Source of the DNA: Paenibacillus albicereus
GTDB taxonomy: Bacteria > Bacillota > Bacilli > Paenibacillales > Paenibacillaceae
Direction: 5' to 3'
NCBI RefSeq assembly: GCF_012676905.1
Contig: NZ_CP051428.1
Coordinates: 4,833,001 to 4,897,000 of the forward strand
DNA: 64,000 bases
Shown: in pieces, positions 27,394 through 35,663 of the stretch
Numbering within the stretch: position 1 is the stretch's first letter
Layout: each line of letters starts with the position of its first letter
Made by a program: the position numbers and the translations under genes
The notes under the pieces: generated by a model
What the model saw: only the letters and a program-made list of their open reading frames with translations
What the model was told of the DNA's origin: nothing
The model's database searches: none

Positions 27394-27431
27394 ACCGCCG
27401 GTTCGGCAGCGGATGCTGCCGAACCGGCGGT
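27394..27431 (-). terminator. Perfect 17-bp inverted repeat downstream of pfpI
   Basis: ACCGCCGGTTCGGCAGC and its exact complement flank GGAT. On the minus strand only TTTCTG follows, so it is a terminator candidate without a strong T-tract for the PfpI gene. The rest of 27277-27569 holds no recognised gene. Confidence 0.5.
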
Positions 27432-27569
27432 CTCGGAAGATGGCTCCTAGGCGGAAGGGCGCCAAGGCGCGGCCAGAAAAGCATGCTCGCACGGCCGAAT
27501 CGGAGGCAAACGTTCAGATAGCTTCCTTGGAGGAGGCATTGAACCGTCGGCCAGCATCGAAGCTCGTTC

Positions 27570-28103
27570 TCAGCGGGATGCTTGCTTGACGCGCTTCTCG
27601 ATGCTTTTCAATGTCTCGCGGATGAAGGCCGGCTCGTCCTTGGGCGTGCGGGAGCTGACGAAGTTGCCTTCGACGACGACTTCCTGGTCGACGTAATTCG
27701 CGCCTGCATTGGCCAAGTCGTCGCGAAGCGGCGGGTAGCAAGTCAGCGTCCGTCCCTTGGCCAGTCCAGCGCTGATGAGCAGCTGCGGACCGTGGCAGAT
27801 CGCCGCGATCGTCTTCTTCTCCTCGTCGAGCCGCTGGACGAACGACTGGATCGCGGGATCGTTGCGGAGCGCTTCCGGCGAGGAGCCGCCGGGGATGACC
27901 GCCGCGTCGAACTGCTCCGGCTTCGCGTCGGCAATGCCGAGCTCCGTCGTATAGCTCGCCTTGCCTTGCTTGCCCTCGAGCTTTTCACCGGCCTTGAGGC
28001 CGATAATCACCGTCTCGTGACCTTCCGCGCGGATCGCCTCATAGGGCGCCTGCATCTCGCTGTCCTCGAACTGGGGTCCGAGCAAAAACGCTACTTTTGC
28101 CAT
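27570..28103 (-). CDS. DJ-1/PfpI family protein
   Basis: A 177-residue member of the class I glutamine-amidotransferase-like superfamily. Features: KVAFLLGPQFEDSEMQAPYE with the conserved glutamate, AVIPGGSSPEAL, the nucleophile elbow AAICHGPQLLISAGL with the catalytic cysteine, RTLTCYPPLRDDLANAGANY and VSSRTPKDEPAFIRETLKSI. Related proteins (PfpI, YhbO, YraA) have been described as stress proteins, proteases or deglycases; the actual reaction is debated. AAAGGAG precedes the ATG at 28103. Single gene. Confidence 0.93.
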   Translation of the reverse strand: MAKVAFLLGPQFEDSEMQAPYEAIRAEGHETVIIGLKAGEKLEGKQGKASYTTELGIADAKPEQFDAAVIPGGSSPEALRNDPAIQSFVQRLDEEKKTIAAICHGPQLLISAGLAKGRTLTCYPPLRDDLANAGANYVDQEVVVEGNFVSSRTPKDEPAFIRETLKSIEKRVKQASR

Positions 28104-28325
28104 GATGATTCTCTCCTTTGCCTGAAGGGTCCTAAGATACAGGTATACTTACCCTTCCGCCCTGCGTCTGAACCGACGGAAGCCGGGCCCGTCACCTGCG
28201 GCACGATCCGATCGTGGACGGCTTTCGACAAAACGTTACCCTTCTGTAACCTTCTGACGGCCGAAGCAGTCTAGGATAAGAGTGGCGAAAGCAAGGGCAA
28301 ACCACGGTTGGAGGAGGAATTCATC

Positions 28326-29450
28326 ATGAACGATCGTACCCATAGAGGGCGGCATGTCCGGCGGCTGATGCTGGCCGTGGCCGGAGGGGTCCTGCTTGGC
28401 GGCTCGACGCTCGGCTCTCCCGCTCCGTTCGCCGCCGCCGCAGCCGCGACGCCGGCGCCGGCGGAGAACGCGGTCCATCCGGCCGTCGCCGTCAAGAAAA
28501 TCGTCCGCAGCACGAAAGCCTACGAGGCGGCCCTGTCCATCCCTGTCGTGAGCGGCCTGAAGGACGCCAAGTACCAGCAGCGGCTCAACGGCATCCTGGA
28601 AAGCTCCGCGTTGCAGGAGCTGGAGACGGCGGCCAAGCAGGCGGAGGAGGATCTGGCCTCTTCGCTGAAAGAAAAGGTCCCTTTCCGCAAGCATGAAATC
28701 AAGCTGCAGTTCTCCGCCGCCCGCAGCGGGACGCTCGTAGGCGGCGGCTTCCTGTCCCTGAAGCTCAACACGTACCTCTACAGCGGAGGCGCCCACGGCA
28801 TCAGCCGCATCGACACGTACAACATCGCGAACGGTCCGCAAGCCTCGCCCCTGACGCTCGAGACCCTTTATGGCGAAGCTTATGCCGAGCGGATCGACAA
28901 GGAGATCAAGCGCCAGATCCAGGCTCATCCCGAGCTGTACTTCGAAGACGGGTTCACGGGCGTGAAGGAGGACCAGCCGTTCTACATCTCGGGCGGCAAA
29001 ATCCGGATCGTGTTCCAGCCCTACGAGATCGCTCCGTATGCGACCGGAGCGCCGGAGTTCCCGATCGCGCTGCCGGAAGCCGGCTCGGCTGAGCCGATGC
29101 TCGCCGTTCAAGTGCAGGGCCAGACGCTCGACGGCATCGGCGTAACCCAGAGCAAGGACGGCGTGGCGATGATACCGGTCCGCCAAGTCGCCGAAGCGCT
29201 CGGCTACAAGACGAAATGGACCGCCAAGACGAGCACGCTCGAGCTGAGCAAGGGAGACACGTGGACCGCCGTCTCCAAAGGTCTCGACAGCTATAGCGTG
29301 GACAAGTCGGCTCCCGTGCGGCTCGGGGCGGCCCCGGCCCTTGACGGCAAAGGCCGGCTGACCGTGCCGCTTGCGCTGTTCACCGAGCTGCTTCAGGCGA
29401 CCGTATCCTACAGCGGTGACGTCGTGAACCTGGAAGCGCCGAAAACGTAA
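28326..29450 (+). CDS. Exported DUF3298 protein with copper-amine-oxidase-like stalk domain
   Basis: A 374-residue protein with a signal peptide (RRLMLAVAGGVLLGGSTLGS, Ala-rich cleavage region near AAAAAA). Residues ~60-270 match the DUF4163/DUF3298 pair of RsiV-type proteins (SIPVVSGLKDAKYQQRLNGI, LYSGGAHGISRIDTYNI, PLTLETLYGEAYAERI, FYISGGKIRIVFQPYEIAPY). Residues ~290-374 are a copper-amine-oxidase N-terminal-like module (GVAMIPVRQVAEALGYKTKW), common in Paenibacillus exported proteins and probably wall-associated. ATG 28326 follows GAGGAGG by eight bases. DUF3298 in RsiV binds lysozyme, but no sigma factor lies nearby, so sensing is only a possibility. Confidence 0.88.
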   Translation: MNDRTHRGRHVRRLMLAVAGGVLLGGSTLGSPAPFAAAAAATPAPAENAVHPAVAVKKIVRSTKAYEAALSIPVVSGLKDAKYQQRLNGILESSALQELETAAKQAEEDLASSLKEKVPFRKHEIKLQFSAARSGTLVGGGFLSLKLNTYLYSGGAHGISRIDTYNIANGPQASPLTLETLYGEAYAERIDKEIKRQIQAHPELYFEDGFTGVKEDQPFYISGGKIRIVFQPYEIAPYATGAPEFPIALPEAGSAEPMLAVQVQGQTLDGIGVTQSKDGVAMIPVRQVAEALGYKTKWTAKTSTLELSKGDTWTAVSKGLDSYSVDKSAPVRLGAAPALDGKGRLTVPLALFTELLQATVSYSGDVVNLEAPKT

Positions 29451-29511
29451 AGATCAGGCAGGGGGAGCAGCTGCGGCTAAGCCGCTTTCCCGGCTTCACG
29501 AGCTCAACAAA

Positions 29512-29555
29512 CAGGGCAGTCTCCCGTCCATGAAAGGGACGGAAAGACTGCCCTG
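29512..29555. terminator. Long hairpin between convergent genes
   Basis: CAGGGCAGTCT pairs with AGACTGCCCTG, with an inner CCGTCC/GGACGG stem. It lies between the DUF3298 gene and the convergent DUF2188 gene. No T-tract, so probably a shared but weak terminator. Confidence 0.6.
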
Positions 29556-29579
29556 CTCTGCTTGCTCCGCATGCTTGCG

Positions 29580-30008
29580 TCAGCGATAGTTATGCGTCGT
29601 CTCGACCGTTCCGTCGGCGCGGTGGATGACTGCGATGCCGCCGCGGCCGGAGGCGTCCTCCTTCGCTTGGCGGACCGCCTCCTCCTTGGTTCCGTAGGCC
29701 TGGCCGTCCTCGGCGCCTTCGTCCTTGACGAGCCAGCCGCCCTCATGCGGCACGACATGCTGCGTGCCTCCGCCGGTGCCGGAGCCGCGCTTGCGGCCGC
29801 CTTCGCCGCCCGAGCTCTCCCCGTCGCCCATGTCCCGGCCGGGATGGTCCTCCGCCCATTTTTCGGCTTGAGCGGTCGCGATGGCGATGGCCCGGCCTTC
29901 CTCATAGCCGTCCTCCAGCAGCGCGTTGGCGATTTCCACCGCCTTGCCGCGCGTCCGCTCGTCCAGGTTCTTCATGGACGGCGGATAGTCGTTTTTCTTC
30001 CATGGCAT
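29580..30008 (-). CDS. DUF2188-domain small protein
   Basis: A 142-residue hydrophilic protein. Residues 1-55 (MPWKKNDYPPSMKNLDERTR, then VEIANALLEDGYEEGRAIAI) resemble the helical part seen in ChaB/YdaT-type stress proteins. A Gly-rich linker leads to a C-terminal DUF2188 module (QHVVPHEGGWLVKDEGAEDG, AYGTKEEAVRQAKEDA, IAVIHRADGTVETTHNY). ATG 30008 is eight bases after AAGGAGG; an ATG two codons earlier is too close. DUF2188 proteins such as YdaT are linked with general stress in Bacillus; the molecular role is unknown. 43 bases after the stress-protein gene. Confidence 0.8.
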   Translation of the reverse strand: MPWKKNDYPPSMKNLDERTRGKAVEIANALLEDGYEEGRAIAIATAQAEKWAEDHPGRDMGDGESSGGEGGRKRGSGTGGGTQHVVPHEGGWLVKDEGAEDGQAYGTKEEAVRQAKEDASGRGGIAVIHRADGTVETTHNYR

Positions 30009-30051
30009 GCGCATCTCCTCCTTGGCACAGGCATCGCTCCGATCGGGCGGG

Positions 30052-30591
30052 TCAGAGCAGCGTCACGTCTCTTCCAGCGCGGGGCTCCTCGTCATCGACA
30101 TGTTCGGTGCGCAGCGCTCCGGCTCCGGCCAAGATGCGGAGCGCGTCGCGGGCATCGCCCGGCGCCGCTTCGACGAAGACGAGGATGCGTCCGTCCTGCA
30201 CCTCTTTCTCGTACCGCTTGGCGTCGCTCTCGGCGAAGCCCAACCCGACGAGCCCGCCGACGATGCCGAGCGTGCTCGCGCCGATGGCCGCCCCGCCGAG
30301 CGCGGCGACGATCGGACCCGCGGCGAGGATCGGCCCAATGCCCGGGATGGCGAGCGCGCCGAGGCCGGCCAGCAGGCCGACCGTGCCGCCGGCGAGGCCG
30401 CCGGTCGTCACGCCCGCGGCGATGCCCTCCGGCGCCATCGTTCCGGACTCGTCCAGCACGCCGTCGTACCTCTCCCGATCCCGCGTCAGCACGGACAGCT
30501 CGTCCCGGCTGAAGCCCGCTTGCTGCAGCTCGCGGAGCGCCTGCTCCGCCTGAGCGTCCCGTTCATATACCCCTACATATCGAATCGCCAT
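30052..30591 (-). CDS. General stress protein 17M/YflT-like protein with glycine-zipper core
   Basis: A 179-residue protein. The N-terminal YflT-type fold (YVGVYERDAQAEQALRELQQ, FSRDELSVLTRD) is followed by a long small-residue hydrophobic region with Gly-x3-Gly patterns (GGLAGGTVGLLAGLGALAIP, GAAIGASTLGIVGGLVGLGF) and a C-terminal DAKRYEKEVQDGRILVFVEA strand-helix module. Such proteins occur in general-stress regulons; the glycine-zipper core suggests membrane association. Its AAGGAGG ribosome site is buried in the terminator hairpin of the upstream kinase gene (see 30593-30646). Confidence 0.85.
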   Translation of the reverse strand: MAIRYVGVYERDAQAEQALRELQQAGFSRDELSVLTRDRERYDGVLDESGTMAPEGIAAGVTTGGLAGGTVGLLAGLGALAIPGIGPILAAGPIVAALGGAAIGASTLGIVGGLVGLGFAESDAKRYEKEVQDGRILVFVEAAPGDARDALRILAGAGALRTEHVDDEEPRAGRDVTLL

Positions 30592-30592
30592 G

Positions 30593-30646
30593 AAAAAACG
30601 CCTCCTTGTCGGGTCTCTTGGTAGAGACTTACCCCGACAGGCGGCG
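30593..30646 (-). terminator. Terminator/attenuator hairpin containing the next gene's ribosome site
   Basis: On the minus strand CGCC..TGTCGGG pairs with CCCGACA..GGCG (7 bp, bulge, 2 bp, mismatch, 4 bp) with an inner TCTC/GAGA stem, then TTTTTT and at once the ATG of the stress-protein gene. The 3' arm contains the AAGGAGG of that gene, so the same element could stop transcription from the kinase gene and hide the ribosome site in read-through mRNA. Confidence 0.65.
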
Positions 30647-30658
30647 TCGCAATCGTTT

Positions 30659-32764
30659 TTAGACTTCTTCCAATAGACTCCGGCAAGCCGAGCACGACTC
30701 TCCGTAGCGCTGCCTCAACAGCTCCAGCTCCGACTCGTAGCCGCCGGCTCCGTACTTGGCCTTCTGCTCCAGCTCCAGAGCCAGCTTGGCCACGGCGGCG
30801 AAGCCGATGCTGAGCGAGGCCGACTTGACGTTGTGCGCCAGCCGCTCCATAAGGCCGTGCTGCTGCGCAGCGGAAGCCTCCAGCATCTGATGCAGCTTGG
30901 CCGGCGCGTCCTGCTCGTAGAGCGCGAGCAGATGCTCCAGCATGGAGCGGTCGTCCGCGCTCCACGGCCGCGGAGCGATGTCCTCGAGCGTCGCGACATG
31001 AATCAGCGGCTCCGCCTCCACCTCCTCCCCGCCCGCCCCAGGCTGCCGCAGCTCGCGGTGCCCCTGGGCGTCGGGCAGCCATTCCAGCAGCGCGGCGGCC
31101 AGCTTGTCGAGCGTGACCGGCTTCGTCAGGAAAGCGTCCATGCCGGCCTCGAACGCCTTGCTGCGCTCGCCAGCGAGCGCGCCGGCGGTCAGCGCGACGA
31201 TCGGGACGCGGGGCATGCCCTGCCGCAACTCCTCCTCGCGGATAGCCTTCGCGGACTCCAAGCCGCCCATGACCGGCATCTGGTTGTCCATCAGGATGAG
31301 GCTCGGCTCATGCTTGCGCCACAGCTCGATCGCCTCCGCGCCGTTCGCCGCCACGACGACCGCCTCGAACCCGAGGTTGCGCAGCTGAAGGGAGGCGACA
31401 TGCTGGTTGACGGGATTGTCCTCGGCCAGCAAGATGACGGAACGGGCGTCCTTGGCCAAGAGCCGGCTGCGCGCCGCCGAGCGTCCGCTGTCCGCGGACG
31501 GCGCCGGGGCGTCGGCCTGCTCCAGCTCGAGCTCGATGCCGAACACCGAGCCTTCGCCGAGCTTGCTTTCGACCGTGATCTGTCCGCCCATCAGCTCCAC
31601 GAGATGCTTGGTGATGGAGAGACCCAGCCCCGTGCTGCTGAAGCGCTGGGTGAGGGAGCTGTCCACCTGGTAAAAGGGCGTGAACAGCTGAGCGGTGTCG
31701 GCTTCGGATATCCCGATCCCGGTATCCCGCACCTCGAGCCGCAGCCGCTGCCGGCCGCCGCTGCGCGACAGCAGGAACAGGCGCGTCTCCACCTCGCCGT
31801 CCTGCGTGAACTTGACCGCGTTGCCGACGAGATTGATGAGGATCTGGCGGAATCGCCCGCCGTCCCCGATCACTTCCGGATGGATGCGCGGATCGATATA
31901 GGTCTGCAGCGTCGTCCGCTGCAGCTGCGCCCGGGACTGCAGCAGTCCCAGCGTATGGCGGACGGCCGAGCGCAGGTCGAACTCCGAGCGCTCGAGGCGC
32001 ATCTCGCCGGCTTCGATCTTGGACAGGTCGAGGATGTCGTTGATGATCGTCAGCAGCAGCTGGCCCGAATCGAGGATGATCGAGACCGAGTCGCGCTGCT
32101 GCTCGCTGAGCTCGGACTGAGCCAGCAGCTCGCTCATGGCGATGATGCCGTTCATCGGCGACCGGATCTCGTGGCTCATCGTCGCGAGGAACACGCTTTT
32201 GGAGCGGTTCGCCTGCTCGGCGCTCTCCTTGGCGAGCTTCAGCTCGATGTTCGTCTTGGCGAGCTGCCGCTGCACCGACACGAGCTCGTTGTTGAGCGCG
32301 GAGAACTCGTCGAAGGCGCGCAGCTCCTGCTCCATCTTCTCCACGACCTGGGCGGACAGCTTCTTGATCGTCTGCCGCAGCGTCACCATCTGCTGGTTGT
32401 TGATCTTGGTCAGCTCGTCGTAGAAATAAGAGTAGCCCGGATGATAGGTCGCGCCGACGACGAGCAGGCGGTCGTCCACGATGCCGCCGTTGAAATAGAA
32501 CAGCTCCGTGCGCCCATCGAGCGTCAGGTTCAGCTCCCAGTTGTAGACGGCCTTCTCCCGCTCCAGCCGGAGCAGGAAGTCCCGGAACTTGATCCGGTTC
32601 AGCTCGTCCATCAAGGAAAAGACGCTGCTTCCCCCATCCAGATGGGGGGTCAGGCCGAAGTCGTCCCGAATGATCTGCGCGATCTCTCCGCTGCGCTTGC
32701 AGAGCAGGGAGACGACCCGATGATCCTGCGGCGGAGCCGCATGGTTGCCTTGCATGCGCCTCAT
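30659..32764 (-). CDS. Hybrid sensor histidine kinase (PAS-like, HisKA, HATPase, REC, HPt)
   Basis: A 701-residue cytoplasmic phosphorelay protein. Residues ~20-120 look like a PAS-type sensor ([40 protein letters not shown]). A coiled coil leads to the H-box [16 protein letters not shown] (H198), the ATPase motifs [23 protein letters not shown] and [16 protein letters not shown], a receiver domain ([31 protein letters not shown] with the phospho-aspartate) and a C-terminal HPt domain ([18 protein letters not shown]). The HPt would pass phosphate to an unlinked regulator. ATG 32764 overlaps the stop codon of the B12-sensor gene, so the two are translated together and very probably act as a pair. 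Confidence 0.94.
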   Translation of the reverse strand: MRRMQGNHAAPPQDHRVVSLLCKRSGEIAQIIRDDFGLTPHLDGGSSVFSLMDELNRIKFRDFLLRLEREKAVYNWELNLTLDGRTELFYFNGGIVDDRLLVVGATYHPGYSYFYDELTKINNQQMVTLRQTIKKLSAQVVEKMEQELRAFDEFSALNNELVSVQRQLAKTNIELKLAKESAEQANRSKSVFLATMSHEIRSPMNGIIAMSELLAQSELSEQQRDSVSIILDSGQLLLTIINDILDLSKIEAGEMRLERSEFDLRSAVRHTLGLLQSRAQLQRTTLQTYIDPRIHPEVIGDGGRFRQILINLVGNAVKFTQDGEVETRLFLLSRSGGRQRLRLEVRDTGIGISEADTAQLFTPFYQVDSSLTQRFSSTGLGLSITKHLVELMGGQITVESKLGEGSVFGIELELEQADAPAPSADSGRSAARSRLLAKDARSVILLAEDNPVNQHVASLQLRNLGFEAVVVAANGAEAIELWRKHEPSLILMDNQMPVMGGLESAKAIREEELRQGMPRVPIVALTAGALAGERSKAFEAGMDAFLTKPVTLDKLAAALLEWLPDAQGHRELRQPGAGGEEVEAEPLIHVATLEDIAPRPWSADDRSMLEHLLALYEQDAPAKLHQMLEASAAQQHGLMERLAHNVKSASLSIGFAAVAKLALELEQKAKYGAGGYESELELLRQRYGESCSACRSLLEEV

Positions 32765-33828
32765 CGCCCCTTTCGGCCGGCCAGCTCCGTCGCGACGCGC
32801 ACGGATTCCTCGGCGTCGCGGCCATATCCGTCCGCGCCGACGGCGCGCCACAGCTTAGGGTCCGTGTTGAACGGGTAGCCCCCGACCAGGATGACGATGC
32901 CGCCGAGGTCCGGATCTTGGCGGACGGCGGCGATCATCTCCTTGACCAGGCTGACGTGGTACGTCATCGTGCAGGACAGAGCCAGAACGTCGGCCTTGTA
33001 GTCCTTGAGCAGGCGCAGAAGCGAGCGCGCCGGCACATTGGCCCCGACGTAGTAGGTATCCCAGCCGTTCATCTCGAAGATGTCCGTCACCATGCGCAGG
33101 CCGATCTCGTGCAGCTCGCCGCCGACGCAGGCCGAGACGAGCTTCATGCCCTTGCGGGAATGGTTGAACAGGTACGGGAACAGCTGGGACATGACCAGCT
33201 GCGTAGCCGCGCTGCAATAATGCTCTTGCGCGACCGTGATGCGGCCCGTCTGCCACAGACGGCCGATTTCGTATTGCGATTGCTGGAAAATATGCAGGTA
33301 GATCGATTGCAGCGGCGTGCCGGAGTCGACCAGGTCCATGACGAGGCGGCTCGCTTCGGCCCGCCGGCCTTCCAGCAGCAGCTCGGTATAGGCGGTGGCC
33401 TCGGCGGCCATGCCGCTTTCGTCCAGATGCGATCCTTGCTGCTCCGCCTCCGTGCTGAGCTGACGGAGCGCCGCATCCAGGTGCTGGCATACCATCACGT
33501 ACTGGTCCGGCTCCAGCTCGGCGCGAAGCGCCTCTTGGAAGCAGAGGATGTTGATGTACAAGTCTTCCGTCGAGACCTCATATTGCTGCAGCAGCACGCG
33601 CAGCCAGGTCATATAGTTCGAGAACAGCAGCGGGCTTTCCAGATGGATGCTCTCGGCTAAATATTTGAGCGTGTAGATCGTGTCCTGCTTCGTCTTGATC
33701 CAGCCGATCTCGCCGAACTTCTCCTGAAGCTCGGGCTGGCGCTCGTACTGCAGACGGGTGATGTTCTCGGCCAGGCGGTCCTCTTGATCCAGGATCGCCT
33801 TGCCTACGGCGGAAACGTCCAGGGACAT
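32761..33828 (-). CDS. B12-binding sensor protein with photoreceptor-type W-x9-EH motif
   Basis: A 355-residue soluble protein. Residues 1-110 are helical ([20 protein letters not shown]) and may be a signalling domain. Residues ~145-220 are a B12-binding cap (MetH-like four-helix) with [21 protein letters not shown]192, nine residues, E202-H203, exactly the W-x9-EH signature of adenosylcobalamin photoreceptors such as CarH/LitR. Residues ~228-350 are a Rossmann B12-binding domain with [10 protein letters not shown], where H240 would be the lower cobalt ligand (E/D-x-H-x2-G). No DNA-binding domain is present. Start at ATG 33828 after GGAAAGGA. Upstream and coupled to the hybrid kinase, so it likely reports light or cobalamin state to it. 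Confidence 0.88.
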   Translation of the reverse strand: MSLDVSAVGKAILDQEDRLAENITRLQYERQPELQEKFGEIGWIKTKQDTIYTLKYLAESIHLESPLLFSNYMTWLRVLLQQYEVSTEDLYINILCFQEALRAELEPDQYVMVCQHLDAALRQLSTEAEQQGSHLDESGMAAEATAYTELLLEGRRAEASRLVMDLVDSGTPLQSIYLHIFQQSQYEIGRLWQTGRITVAQEHYCSAATQLVMSQLFPYLFNHSRKGMKLVSACVGGELHEIGLRMVTDIFEMNGWDTYYVGANVPARSLLRLLKDYKADVLALSCTMTYHVSLVKEMIAAVRQDPDLGGIVILVGGYPFNTDPKLWRAVGADGYGRDAEESVRVATELAGRKGR

Positions 33829-33891
33829 AAAAACCATCCTTTCCGACGCCGGAGCGGACTTCTTCATGATCCTCGGGCCGCGCCGGTCCAA

Positions 33892-33935
33892 TTTTGAAAT
33901 GATCCTGTTTTGAAATGATCCTATCTAGTATAGCA
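33892..33935 (-). promoter_or_regulatory. Extended -10 promoter and tandem direct repeat before the B12-sensor operon
   Basis: On the minus strand TGCTATACT (complement of 33927-33935) is an extended -10 element giving a start near 33920. TTTTGAAATGATCCT occurs twice (33892-33906 and 33908-33922, period 16) exactly at the transcription start, a position where a repressor could bind or the 5' mRNA end could be recognised. Confidence 0.5.
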
Positions 33936-33943
33936 TATCTTGC

Positions 33944-35389
33944 TTAGAGGATCGGAGACAGCAGCCGGCTGACCGATTCCTTGAACTTGTTCCAGAGGGA
34001 GCGGGAATCGTAATCCTCGAGCGACAGCTCCCGGCAATGGAGCAGGTCGTCGTGAAAGATCCGCTGCAGCCTCGTCGCGGTCGCGGAGTCGTAGATGAAC
34101 GCGTTGACCTCGAAATTCAGCTTGAAGCTGCGGATGTCGATGTTCGCCGTGCCGACGGAGGCGATGTTGCCGTCGACGACGAGCGTCTTGGCGTGCAGGA
34201 AGCCGTTTTCGTACAGGTAGCACTTCACGCCTGCCGAGAGCAGCTCGCCGAAGTACGAGTGCGACGCCCAGTAGACGAAAAAGTGGTCGGGCTTGCTCGG
34301 CAGCATCACCTTGACGTCGACTCCGGACAAGGCGGCCATCTTGAGCGCGTTCAGCAGGCTGTCGTCCGGCACGAAGTAAGGCGTCTGCAGCAGGATCGAC
34401 ATCTTGGCCGAGTTGATCATCTTGATGTAGCCGTTCTTGATGTGCTGCCACTCGGAGTCGGGCCCGCTGGAGATGATCTGCATGCCGACGCTGCCGCCGG
34501 AGTCCGGCGCGGGGTAGTAGCGGCTGTCGGTCAGGAAGGGCTGCGTCGAAGCGAGGCTCCAGTCGAGCAGGAACCGGCCCTGCAGCTGCGCCACGGCCCC
34601 GCCCTGGATGCGCAGATGCGTATCGCGCCAAAAGCCGAAGCGCTTCACCTTGCCGACGTACTCGTCGCCGATGTTGAATCCGCCCACATAGCCGATCTTG
34701 CCGTCGATGACGACGATCTTGCGATGGTTGCGGTAATTGAGCCGAGGATTGATGAAAAAGATTTTCGACGGGAAGAAGGCGCCCACTTGTCCGCCGGCCT
34801 TCAGCAGCATGCGCAAATACTTCTTGTTCAGCCGGATGCTGCCGATGTCGTCGTAGATGAGCCTCACCTCGACGCCCTCCTCCGCCTTGCGGCAAAGCGT
34901 GTGCAGCACGCGCTTGCCGAGCTTGTCCGCGCGGATGATGTAGTACATCAGATGGATGTGGTGCGTCGCCGCCTCGATGTCGCGGATCAGCGAGTCGAAC
35001 TTGCGCTCGCCGTCGGTGAACACCTCCACCTCGTTGTCCTGGGTGAACAGCGCGTCGCTCGACACCAGATTCATGTAAACCATATCCTGGTAATACGTCA
35101 TGAGCGGATCGTTGAACGAATACAAGCCCTTCTCCACGATGCGCTGCTGCGTCTTCAGCCGCTGGCGCGCGTTTTTGAGCTGGCTCAGCTTGAACTTGTA
35201 GATCTTGCGGCGGCTGAGGTTCTGCCCGAGCAGCAGGTAGAGCACGAAGCCGATGCCGGGCAGGAAATAAAGAACCATCAGCCACGCCCATGTCGAGGCG
35301 ATGTTGCGCCGCTCGAGGAAGATGACGGCGATGGCGAGGAGGATATTGAGCACATAAAAAATGGAATAGGCCTGCTGGAAGTAGATCAA
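33944..35389 (-). CDS. cls: Cardiolipin synthase
   Basis: Joins two phosphatidylglycerols to cardiolipin at the membrane. From the TTG at 35389 the protein has 481 residues, the normal Cls length. Two N-terminal membrane segments (YSIFYVLNILLAIAVIFLER and TWAWLMVLYFLPGIGFVLYL) precede two phospholipase-D HKD motifs: YRNHRKIVVIDGKIGYVGGF and FLHAKTLVVDGNIASVGTAN, each followed by the conserved GxxN/NID stretch. The reading frame is open a further 100 codons upstream, but that part is low-complexity and out of family. No good ribosome site is visible for any start, so the start is tentative. Downstream of its stop lies the B12-sensor promoter. Confidence 0.94.
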   Translation of the reverse strand: MIYFQQAYSIFYVLNILLAIAVIFLERRNIASTWAWLMVLYFLPGIGFVLYLLLGQNLSRRKIYKFKLSQLKNARQRLKTQQRIVEKGLYSFNDPLMTYYQDMVYMNLVSSDALFTQDNEVEVFTDGERKFDSLIRDIEAATHHIHLMYYIIRADKLGKRVLHTLCRKAEEGVEVRLIYDDIGSIRLNKKYLRMLLKAGGQVGAFFPSKIFFINPRLNYRNHRKIVVIDGKIGYVGGFNIGDEYVGKVKRFGFWRDTHLRIQGGAVAQLQGRFLLDWSLASTQPFLTDSRYYPAPDSGGSVGMQIISSGPDSEWQHIKNGYIKMINSAKMSILLQTPYFVPDDSLLNALKMAALSGVDVKVMLPSKPDHFFVYWASHSYFGELLSAGVKCYLYENGFLHAKTLVVDGNIASVGTANIDIRSFKLNFEVNAFIYDSATATRLQRIFHDDLLHCRELSLEDYDSRSLWNKFKESVSRLLSPIL

Positions 35390-35558
35390 CTCGGCACCCG
35401 CCCTGTCTGGAGATTCAAGTGGCGGCCGCAGCCCGCGGATGGCGGAAGCGGCCGGCCTCTTCAAGTATACCAGACTTGGCCGGCCGGATAGCAGGGGCCG
35501 CGCGCCGGCGCGCCGAGAAAAAGTTCCCGCAAGCGGCCGCCGTGCGGCCCGGCCGGAT

Positions 35559-35587
35559 TTGACAAGGCTTTCGGAACCGTCTAATGT
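35559..35587 (+). promoter_or_regulatory. Sigma-A promoter of rpiA-murG
   Basis: A perfect TTGACA at 35559-35564 and a 17-base spacer to TAATGT. It lies about 80 bases before the rpiA ATG. Confidence 0.6.
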
Positions 35588-35663
35588 GCGAATGAGACGA
35601 TGGCCGCGCGGCAAGCTCGCTTCCGCGCGGACCGACATCAAGGAAGCGGGAGGAAACGAAACG

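Noticed and set aside
30593-30660. Sigma-B promoter for the stress-protein gene
   Set aside because: A GGGTAA resembling the -10 is present on the minus strand, but no GTTT-type -35 at the right distance, and the bases are explained by the terminator stem.
30833-32878. 681-codon frame antisense to the hybrid kinase
   Set aside because: Shadow frame without motifs; the sense strand encodes kinase, receiver and HPt domains in order.
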